Translations under genes and position numbers: made by a program
The notes under the pieces: generated by a model
The model's input: the letters and a program-made list of their open reading frames with translations, nothing else
The model's database searches: none
What the model was told of the DNA's origin: nothing
From: Pseudomonadota bacterium
Lineage (GTDB): Bacteria > Pseudomonadota > Alphaproteobacteria > Rhizobiales > Kaistiaceae
Direction: 5' to 3'
Length of the DNA stretch: 10,303 nucleotides
Assembly (NCBI GenBank): GCA_023433185.1
Contig: JAEZEN010000164.1
Location: 1-10,303 of the forward strand
Part shown: piece after piece, positions 1 to 5,264 of the stretch
Layout: each line of letters opens with the position of its first letter
Numbering within the stretch: the first letter of the stretch is position 1

Positions 1-1
1 G

Positions 2-631
2 ATCATGGCGGCGACCGCCGAGTTCACGATCCGCGTCACCGGCCGCGGCGGCCACGCCGCCCGCCCGCACGGCACCATCGACCCCATCCTCGTCGGCACC
101 GCGCTCGTTCAGGCGCTGCAGTCGATCGTCTCGCGCTCGGTCAATCCGGTCGATGCCGCGGTCGTCTCCGTCACCCGCTTCCACGCCGGAGAGGCAACCA
201 ACGTGATCCCGGAGACCGCGGAGATCGGGGGAACGGCACGGACGCTGAAACCCGAGATCCGCGACCTCGTCGAGCGTCGCATGGGCGAGATCGTCGCGGG
301 GTTCGCCGCCGCCCATGGTGCCGCGATTGAGCTTTCCTACCGGCGCAACTACCCCGTCACCCGCAACCACGCCCAAGCCGTCGATTTTGCCGCCGAGGTC
401 GCCCGCGAGATCGTCGGTGAGAGCCGGGTCGATACCGACGTCCCACCGCTGATGGGTGGCGAGGACTTCGCCTACATGCTCGAGAAGCGGCCCGGCGCCA
501 TGGTCTTCCTCGGCAACGGCGCGACTGCCGGCCTCCACAATCCCGCCTACGATTTCAACGACGAGGCCATCGCCTTCGGCTGCTCCTACTGGGTGCGGCT
601 GGTCGAGCGGGCGATGCCCGTGGGCCCATGA
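2..631 (+). CDS. M20D-family amidohydrolase/peptidase (hippurate hydrolase-like), C-terminal part
   Basis: This is the 3' part of a gene whose start lies left of the window; the frame is open from base 2 to the TGA at 629-631. The family removes acyl groups from N-acyl amino acids or cleaves small peptides with a two-metal site in the cytoplasm. Visible features are the lid/dimerisation domain (GRGGHAARPHG, about bases 38-73), the segment FHAGEATNVIPE (about 179-214), the MGGEDF motif near 452-469 and the closing LHNPAYDFND segment, whose His (codon 536-538) is the usual C-terminal metal ligand. The N-terminal metal ligands (family motifs DMDALP and GCGHD) would be upstream and cannot be checked. 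About 209 of the usual 380-400 residues are present. The phosphotransferase gene follows 127 bases later on the same strand and could share a transcript. The family call is firm; the substrate is unknown. Confidence 0.9.
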   Translation: MMAATAEFTIRVTGRGGHAARPHGTIDPILVGTALVQALQSIVSRSVNPVDAAVVSVTRFHAGEATNVIPETAEIGGTARTLKPEIRDLVERRMGEIVAGFAAAHGAAIELSYRRNYPVTRNHAQAVDFAAEVAREIVGESRVDTDVPPLMGGEDFAYMLEKRPGAMVFLGNGATAGLHNPAYDFNDEAIAFGCSYWVRLVERAMPVGP

Positions 632-746
632 GGCGGCGCGGACGGCTCGCCATGTCGACGGCGATGGTGCAGTATCCGGAGCTGGGGAAGATGGGCGGAA
701 ACCATGGCATGAGGGCGAAGGACAGGCGGGCGCATCGTCACGATGC

Positions 747-751
747 GGAGG
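747..751 (+). promoter_or_regulatory. Ribosome binding site of the phosphotransferase gene
   Basis: GGAGG lies 7 bases before the ATG at 759. It fixes the start there rather than at an in-frame ATG at 456, which would run through the end of the M20 gene. Confidence 0.7.
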
Positions 752-758
752 CTCCGGC

Positions 759-1646
759 ATGGCCGTGACGGAGCAGACCGCCGCCATCGAGCGGGTCCGC
801 GCGCTGCCCTTCTGGAAAGGCCCCGTCGCACCCGAGCCGATCTCGGGCGGCATCACAAACCTCAACCTCAAGGTCGAGGACGCCGGGGAGCACTACGTCG
901 TGCGGGTCGGCGAAGACCTGCCCGTCCACCAGATCATGCGCTTCAACGAGCGCGCCGCGGCCAAGGCCGCGCATGCCGCCGGACTGTCGCCCGAAGTCGT
1001 CCACACGGCACCGGGCATGATGGTGATGCGCTTCGTCGAGGGGCGCACCTGCGTCGCCGAAGACATCCGCGATGCGGGGCGGCTCGCGCAGATCCTCCCG
1101 CTGCTCAAGCGCGTCCATCGCGACCTGCCGCGCTTCCTCCATGGGCCGGTGCTGGCCTTCTGGCCGTTTCACGTCATCCACGACTACGCCCATACGCTCG
1201 AGCAGGCAGGCAGCCGCTACGCATCGCGGCTGCCCGATCTGGTCGATGTTGCGGCGAGCCTCGAACTGGCCGTCGGGCCCATCGACATGGTGTTCGGCCA
1301 CAACGACCTGCTGCCGCAGAACTTCATCGACGACGGCCAGCGGCTGTGGCTCATCGACTGGGACTATGCGGGCTTCAATTCGCCGCTCTTCGACCTCGCG
1401 AACCTCGCTTCCAACGCCCGGCTCGATACCGAGCAGGAGACCTGGGTGCTGGCGACCTACTACGGCCGCGCACCGGACGAGGCGCTGCTGCGAAGCTATC
1501 GGGCGATGAAATGCGCTTCGCTGCTGCGCGAGGCGATGTGGAGCATGGTGTCGGAGATCTATTCCCGGATCGACTTCGACTATGCCGCCTATACGGTGGA
1601 CTACATGGACCGCTTCGGCCGCACCTATTCCGCCTTCCGGCGCTAG
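759..1646 (+). CDS. Choline/ethanolamine kinase-like phosphotransferase (APH fold)
   Basis: A 295-residue cytoplasmic protein of the aminoglycoside phosphotransferase/choline kinase superfamily, which transfers the ATP gamma-phosphate to a hydroxyl of a small amine or alcohol. Residues 29-37 (SGGITNLNL) form the glycine-rich nucleotide loop, followed by YVVRV (46-50). The catalytic segment is GHNDLLPQN at 180-188, with D183 as likely base and N188 as metal ligand. LIDWDYAG follows at 198-205, with D200 (and D202) as the metal-binding Asp. All key residues are present and the length is normal. The start is set by GGAGG 7 bases upstream; the 101 extra in-frame residues before it overlap the M20 gene in another frame and look non-coding. 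The closest remembered relatives are LicA-like choline kinases, but a thiamine or ethanolamine kinase-like role is equally open. The neighbour is an M20 hydrolase, and no phosphocholine transfer or uptake genes are visible. Confidence 0.88.
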   Translation: MAVTEQTAAIERVRALPFWKGPVAPEPISGGITNLNLKVEDAGEHYVVRVGEDLPVHQIMRFNERAAAKAAHAAGLSPEVVHTAPGMMVMRFVEGRTCVAEDIRDAGRLAQILPLLKRVHRDLPRFLHGPVLAFWPFHVIHDYAHTLEQAGSRYASRLPDLVDVAASLELAVGPIDMVFGHNDLLPQNFIDDGQRLWLIDWDYAGFNSPLFDLANLASNARLDTEQETWVLATYYGRAPDEALLRSYRAMKCASLLREAMWSMVSEIYSRIDFDYAAYTVDYMDRFGRTYSAFRR

Positions 1647-1673
1647 GGACGATTCCGCTTCCGACGACCTTGC

Positions 1674-1694
1674 AGGGCGCCCCTTCGGCGTCCT
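1674..1694. terminator. Hairpin 28 bases after the phosphotransferase gene
   Basis: AGGGCGCC (1674-1681) pairs with GGCGTCCT (1687-1694) around a 5-base loop, giving 8 pairs with one G-U. It lies just after the stop at 1646 and is followed by CTCTGG rather than a U-run, so it is terminator-like but not a classic intrinsic terminator. Confidence 0.4.
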
Positions 1695-1808
1695 CTGGCC
1701 CGTCGCCCCGCCACAGGCGGCACCTCGGCAGGCCGGAGACGGCTCGGGTTGCCGGCGCAGACTTCATGGCCTGCGCCATGCGTCACGCCGCACTGTGGCG
1801 CGACGACG

Positions 1809-1835
1809 GCCCTGTCGGCGGACGACCGGCAGGGC
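1809..1835. terminator. Strong hairpin between convergent genes, likely bidirectional terminator
   Basis: GCCCTGTCGG (1809-1818) pairs with CCGGCAGGGC (1826-1835) around a 7-base loop: 10 pairs including one G-U. It sits between the plus-strand phosphotransferase stop (1646) and the minus-strand dehydratase-like stop (1887), where a terminator serving both directions is expected. A smaller perfect inverted repeat, CATGGC-N4-GCCATG (1765-1780), lies just to its left. There is no clear U-run on either side. In the rest of 1647-1886 one plus-strand frame stays open to a TAG at 1884-1886, with a coding-like tail (ALSADDRQGFVAAMQAVIAA) but no credible start, so it is not called as a gene. Confidence 0.5.
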
Positions 1836-1886
1836 TTCGTGGCCGCGATGCAGGCGGTCATCGCCGCCGCGCGCGAGGGCAGCTAG

Positions 1887-3062
1887 TCAGATCAGTTTGC
1901 GCGCCGCGAGGTTGCGCATGAGCGCCGCCGCGCCGAATGTCCACGCCTCGGCATCGGCGGAATGGACGATCTCGTTCTGGAGCCGACCGAGCTTCGGCGA
2001 GGCGATGGTGACGACGTCGCCGACCTTGTGGGTGAAGCCCTGGCCGGGCGTGTCGCGGTCCTCGACCGGGGCGAACATGGTCCCGAGATAGAGGACCACG
2101 CCGTCCGGGTATCGGTGGTCGGGACCGAGGGTGGCAGCCATCAGGTCGGCCGGGTCGCGGCTGATCCGGCCCATGGCGCTCGCCCCCTCGAGGCGGAAGC
2201 CGTCGGGCCCGTCGACCGTCAGGCGAATCTCGGCGCTTCGCACGTCGTCGAGCGAGAAACCCCGGTCGAACAGTCGGATGAAGGGCCCCAGCGTGGCGCT
2301 GGCATTGTTGTCCTTGGCCTTGCCGAGCAGGAGGGCGGAGCGGCCCTCGAAGTCGCGGAGATTGACGTCGTTGCCAAGCGTGGCGCCGACGATCGCACCG
2401 GCCGAGGAGGCGACCAGCGCGACCTCGGGCTCGGGGTTGTTCCAGCTCGAATCGGCTCGGATGCCGGCTTCGGCGAGGTGACCGACCGCAGCCAGGGGCG
2501 GGGCCTTGGTGAAGATCTCGGCGTCGGGGCCGATCCCGACCTCGAGGTACTGCGACCACATGCGCTTCTCGATGAGAAGCGCCTTGAGCGCCATCGCCTG
2601 CTCCGAGCCGGGCTTGAGCCGCGCGAGATCGTCGCCGATCGCGGCCGACATCTCGGCGCGAATCGCGGCGGCCTTCTCGGGTGCCCCGCGCGCCTGCTCC
2701 TCGATGACGCGCTCGAGCATCGAGACCGCGAAGGTGACGCCGGCGGCCTTGATCGCCTGGAGGTCGACCGGCGCGAGCAGCCAGGGACGGCCGGTGTCGC
2801 GCGTCATGCGCGGGGTGTTGGCGAGGACCTCGGCGAGGGTCGCGACCGGCTCGCCGGCAATGTCGCGGGAGAGCGCCGCCGGCTCGGGCGCCTCGCACAG
2901 GTCGCGCATGGTGGGGGTCGCGGCACTGATGTCGACGAGCTCGGCGCCGCGCAGCGCGACCACGGAAGGACCGCCGAGATCGGGGCGCCAGATGCGGCCG
3001 ACCAGCGTCGCGGATTCGGAATCTTCGGGGAGGGCGAAGGCGGCGCTCGCGTCGAGCGGCAT
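1887..3062 (-). CDS. Fumarylacetoacetate hydrolase-family protein, 2-keto-3-deoxy-sugar-acid (xylonate/arabinonate) dehydratase-like
   Basis: A 391-residue cytoplasmic enzyme of the FAH superfamily, which uses a divalent metal to act on 2-keto acids. The metal-site signatures are clear: NNPEPEV at 208-214 gives E211 and E213, and GNDVNLRD at 230-237 gives D232. The lysine-containing loop GKAKDNNAS (247-255) and the closing GDVVTI (348-353) follow. The length and the segments LAPVDLQAIKAAGVTFAVS and DRDTPGQGFTHKVGD match what I recall of Caulobacter XylX, which dehydrates 2-keto-3-deoxy-xylonate to alpha-ketoglutarate semialdehyde (EC 4.2.1.141). That assignment is from memory and covers the family better than the exact sugar. 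The ATG at 3062-3060 has GAGG (3073-3070) 7 bases upstream; the frame is open further upstream, but there it overlaps the GH3 gene out of frame. It is the last gene of the tetR-GH3 cluster, 74 bases after GH3. No dehydrogenase partners for a pentose pathway are in view. Confidence 0.88.
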   Translation of the reverse strand: MPLDASAAFALPEDSESATLVGRIWRPDLGGPSVVALRGAELVDISAATPTMRDLCEAPEPAALSRDIAGEPVATLAEVLANTPRMTRDTGRPWLLAPVDLQAIKAAGVTFAVSMLERVIEEQARGAPEKAAAIRAEMSAAIGDDLARLKPGSEQAMALKALLIEKRMWSQYLEVGIGPDAEIFTKAPPLAAVGHLAEAGIRADSSWNNPEPEVALVASSAGAIVGATLGNDVNLRDFEGRSALLLGKAKDNNASATLGPFIRLFDRGFSLDDVRSAEIRLTVDGPDGFRLEGASAMGRISRDPADLMAATLGPDHRYPDGVVLYLGTMFAPVEDRDTPGQGFTHKVGDVVTIASPKLGRLQNEIVHSADAEAWTFGAAALMRNLAARKLI

Positions 3063-3136
3063 GGCGTTTCCTCGTCGGTCTCGTGTCACGGAGGCGCCAT
3101 CTGTCAGCGCCGCGCGAAGTCCGTCAAGCCCGGCGG

Positions 3137-4390
3137 TCAGCTCCGGTCGCCCCGCGCCGCGCCGGCGTCCGTCGCTTCGGCACAGGCGGGAGCACTCCCT
3201 GCAGCCGCCGGCGGTTGCCCAAGGGCCCGGCGCGCGGCGCCGAGCCGACGATTGGCCTCGTCGATGAGCCGCACCGGCAGGCGCCCGGCCGAGACCGCGG
3301 CGGCGACGCTCGCGATGATCCGTTCGGTCGTGCCCGGACGGCCGCTCTCGGCATGGGCGAAGATCAGGAGGTCGGCGCCGGCGCGGATCGCCATCTCGGC
3401 GGCGTCCTCCGGCCCGTAGCGGCGGGTGATGGCGTCCATGCCGAGATCGTCGGTCACCACCAGCCCGTCGAAGTCGAGCGTCTCGCGCAGCGCCCCGGTG
3501 ATCGCCCGGCGGGACAGGCTCGTGGGCCGGTCGCCGTCCGAGAAGCGCGGGTGGATGAGGTGCCCGACCATCACCATGGGCAGGCGGCCGTCGGCGGCGA
3601 GCACCGCGAACGGCTCGAGTTCGTCGGCCTGCCAGACGTCGGCGATGTCGACGATCGCGATGTGGGGGTCGCGCACCGCCGAGCCATGACCCGGGAAGTG
3701 CTTGGCGGCCGTCAGCACGCCCGCCGCGGCATGGGCCGTGATGAAGGCGTCGGCATAGGCCAGCACCCTTGCGGCGTCGCGGTCGTAGCTCCGCGCCTTC
3801 TGCCCGATCGCCGGATTCCGCGGATTCACGTCGAGGTCGACCACCGGGCCGAAATTGAGGTTGATGCCCATGGCGGCGAGTTCCGTCGCCGTGCGAAGAT
3901 AGAGCGTCTCCGCCTCGCAGAGCGGTTTCCGCGCCATGGTCCGGGCGGACGGCAGCGGCTGGAAGCCCTTGCGGCGCGAGAGCCGCTGGATGCTGCCGCC
4001 CTCCTGGTCGACGGCGATCAACGGGGGCGCCGAGCCGGCCGCTTCGGCGAAGCTCCCGGTCAACGCCCTGAGCTGACGCGGATTCTGGACGTTGTCGCCG
4101 AAGAGGATGACCCCGCCGAGCCGCCCCGAGGCGATCATCTCGGTGGCGCGCCGGGCACCGGGGTCGCCGGGGGCCGTGCCGACGAAGCCGATCATCAGCA
4201 TCTGCCCGATCCTGCGCTCCAGCACCTCGACCTGCCGGTCGGCGTGCGGGCCGGACGGGAGAAAGGGACTCGTCCGCCAGCCGATGCTCGGCCGGGTGGA
4301 CGGCGGCGTCCCGGCGAGCGTGACGTCCACGGCGAAGGCCGCCGCGACCGCCACCAAGAGAAGAGCCTCGAAATGCTTCCTGCGCCCCAT
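3137..4390 (-). CDS. Exported glycoside hydrolase family 3, NagZ-like beta-N-acetylhexosaminidase
   Basis: A 417-residue GH3 protein. The family removes beta-linked N-acetylglucosamine, for NagZ from peptidoglycan turnover fragments. Visible motifs are VDQEGG (127-132), NFGPVVDLD (179-187), KHFPGHG (230-236) with the following D241 and H243 of the NagZ His/Asp catalytic loop, and VTDDLGM (312-318), which carries the nucleophile Asp. All active-site elements look intact. Residues 8-27 form a hydrophobic stretch after MGRRKHFE, so the protein is probably exported or membrane-anchored. This differs from the cytoplasmic E. coli enzyme of about 340 residues; the extra length is the leader plus an Ala-rich tail (390-417). 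The start ATG at 4390 has GAGGG 4 bases upstream. The gene lies 23 bases after tetR and 74 before the dehydratase-like gene, in the same direction. An alternative is a GH3 hexosaminidase with an extracellular substrate such as chitin oligomers. Confidence 0.92.
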   Translation of the reverse strand: MGRRKHFEALLLVAVAAAFAVDVTLAGTPPSTRPSIGWRTSPFLPSGPHADRQVEVLERRIGQMLMIGFVGTAPGDPGARRATEMIASGRLGGVILFGDNVQNPRQLRALTGSFAEAAGSAPPLIAVDQEGGSIQRLSRRKGFQPLPSARTMARKPLCEAETLYLRTATELAAMGINLNFGPVVDLDVNPRNPAIGQKARSYDRDAARVLAYADAFITAHAAAGVLTAAKHFPGHGSAVRDPHIAIVDIADVWQADELEPFAVLAADGRLPMVMVGHLIHPRFSDGDRPTSLSRRAITGALRETLDFDGLVVTDDLGMDAITRRYGPEDAAEMAIRAGADLLIFAHAESGRPGTTERIIASVAAAVSAGRLPVRLIDEANRRLGAARRALGQPPAAAGSAPACAEATDAGAARGDRS

Positions 4391-4413
4391 GCCGCCCTCG
4401 CTGCGAGCGGGGA

Positions 4414-5100
4414 CTATGGACGTGCGGCAGCGCGCTGTCGAACCGAGCCGGCAGACTGGCTCGCTGCCGCCGCCTTCGCTTCATCCAGCCGGGCTTCGAT
4501 GAAGGGCACGAGAAGGTCGATGGCGGACCGCCGCACGCCGCGCCACAGCGGCCCGCTGCGGGGGCGATTGCCGAAGATCGACGACGTTCCCTCGACCACC
4601 GTCCCGAGCACATAGAGGCCTTCGCGAAGGCGCCGGACATGGCGCGCGCGGGGCGGGAGATCGAGCGCCAAGATGCAGGCGTCGACGGCATCGTCGTAGA
4701 GCTGGTTGACGCCCGCGGCGACGATCGGCAGATGCGAGGCCATCGCCCAGAGCTCGAGGAACAGACCCGCGGTGTCCGGCTCGATCGCATCGTCGAGAAG
4801 CCATGTCACCAGCGCATGGACAGGGCTCTCGTCGTCGCGAAGCGCCTTCGTGAGTTCGCCGAAACGGTCGCGGTAGCGGGCGAGTATGGCCTCGAGCATC
4901 GCCTCGATCAGGCGATCGCGGGTCCCGTAATGGTGGGTGACGCTCCCGAACAGCACCTCGGCGCGATCGGCGACGGCCTGGAGCGTGAAGCCGGAAAAGC
5001 CCTTCTCGGCGAGAACGGCGATCGCCGCCTCGATGATCCTGGCACGGGTGGCGACACCAGTACGGTTGCGCCGGGGTGGCTTGGTCGTCCTGTCGGTCAT
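4414..5100 (-). CDS. TetR-family transcriptional regulator
   Basis: A 228-residue one-component regulator. The N-terminal DNA-binding domain covers about residues 17-64: TRARIIEAAIAVLAEKGF, then the helix-turn-helix TLQAVADRAEVLFGSVTHHY (39-58) and RDRLIEAML. The rest (about 75-215) is an all-helical ligand/dimerisation domain with no recognisable ligand signature; an Ala/Arg-rich tail closes it. I chose ATG 5100 because the TetR domain begins shortly after it; an in-frame ATG at 5160 would add 20 atypical residues. There is no Shine-Dalgarno sequence before 5100, but a -10-like GATAAG ends 7 bases upstream, so the message may be leaderless. The gene heads the minus-strand cluster with the GH3 and FAH-family genes and is divergent from the exported amidohydrolase gene. 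Control of its own promoter and of the divergent operon is likely by analogy with other divergent TetR genes. Confidence 0.92.
   Translation of the reverse strand: MTDRTTKPPRRNRTGVATRARIIEAAIAVLAEKGFSGFTLQAVADRAEVLFGSVTHHYGTRDRLIEAMLEAILARYRDRFGELTKALRDDESPVHALVTWLLDDAIEPDTAGLFLELWAMASHLPIVAAGVNQLYDDAVDACILALDLPPRARHVRRLREGLYVLGTVVEGTSSIFGNRPRSGPLWRGVRRSAIDLLVPFIEARLDEAKAAAASQSAGSVRQRAAARP
5046..5062. promoter_or_regulatory. Candidate TetR operator copy 1, inside the tetR coding start
   Basis: GGGTGGCGACACCAGTA contains the inverted repeat GGTG-N4-CACC (5047-5058). It matches the intergenic element at 5181-5197 at 14 of 17 positions and lies 135 bases from it. It also encodes the common TetR N-terminal segment RTGVAT (residues 13-18), so the resemblance may be coincidental. 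Confidence 0.25.
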
Positions 5101-5107
5101 GGCGCCG

Positions 5108-5137
5108 CTTATCGTGGAAGGGCGGGGTCTATGGCAA
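5108..5137 (-). promoter_or_regulatory. Possible tetR promoter (leaderless arrangement)
   Basis: On the minus strand TTGCCA (5137-5132) and GATAAG (5113-5108) are separated by 18 bases. The -10-like element ends 7 bases before the ATG at 5100, so transcription would begin at or next to the start codon. Both hexamers are imperfect, so this is tentative. Confidence 0.22.
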
Positions 5138-5179
5138 TTCAAGCATGGTTGCACGGGCAAGTTCCGTTGTCGAAATAAT

Positions 5180-5208
5180 TTGGTGACGACACCAGTGTTT
5201 GCTAAGCT
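5180..5208 (+). promoter_or_regulatory. Possible promoter of the exported amidase operon
   Basis: TTGGTG (5180-5185) and TAAGCT (5203-5208) are 17 bases apart on the plus strand, about 57 bases before the start codon at 5265. The -35 element overlaps the inverted repeat at 5181-5194, as expected for a repressed promoter. Both hexamers are weak matches. Confidence 0.28.
5181..5197. promoter_or_regulatory. Candidate TetR operator copy 2, in the divergent intergenic region
   Basis: TGGTG-ACGA-CACCA (5181-5194) is a perfect 5-base inverted repeat with a 4-base centre, followed by GTG. Its size and position between a tetR gene and a divergent operon suit a TetR-type operator, and a similar element occurs at 5046-5062. 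Binding is inferred, not shown. Confidence 0.38.
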
Positions 5209-5219
5209 CGTCCGGCGAA

Positions 5220-5252
5220 CGGTCCGCGACGGACCGATCCTGCCGATGCAGG
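5220..5252 (+). promoter_or_regulatory. Two adjacent inverted repeats in the leader of the amidohydrolase gene
   Basis: CGGTCCG-CGA-CGGACCG (5220-5236) is a perfect 7-base repeat with a 3-base centre. CCTGC-CGAT-GCAGG (5239-5252) follows two bases later and takes in the first two G of the ribosome binding site. They could be RNA hairpins affecting translation, or the first could be a second protein-binding palindrome. Confidence 0.3.
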
Positions 5253-5258
5253 GGAGGG
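5251..5258 (+). promoter_or_regulatory. Ribosome binding site of the amidohydrolase gene
   Basis: GGGGAGGG abuts an ATG at 5259 but is 6 bases before the ATG at 5265. This favours 5265 (MNLINT) as the true start. Confidence 0.65.
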
Positions 5259-5264
5259 ATGCTC

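Noticed and set aside
456..758. Upstream in-frame extension of the phosphotransferase
   Set aside because: It overlaps the end of the M20 gene in another frame and is Ser/Pro/Arg-rich; GGAGG before 759 marks the start.
1962..4615. Long plus-strand open frames opposite the FAH-family and GH3 genes
   Set aside because: They match no family, and both minus-strand genes carry full catalytic motifs. These are GC-rich antisense shadows.
1887..4790. A 967-codon open frame on the minus strand spanning three genes
   Set aside because: Only its last 391 codons are a recognisable protein (FAH family). The upstream part is an Arg-rich off-frame reading of the GH3 and tetR genes, and a Shine-Dalgarno-led ATG at 3062 explains the real start.
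5101..5160. Upstream in-frame ATG for tetR at 5160
   Set aside because: It would add 20 residues with no TetR-family counterpart (MPVQPCLNCHRP...) and use up the control region; the domain fits a start at 5100.
5199..5264. Earlier starts for the amidohydrolase (5199 or 5259)
   Set aside because: 5199 adds a charged segment before the signal peptide, and 5259 directly abuts the GGGGAGGG. The ATG at 5265 has proper spacing and begins a clean signal peptide.
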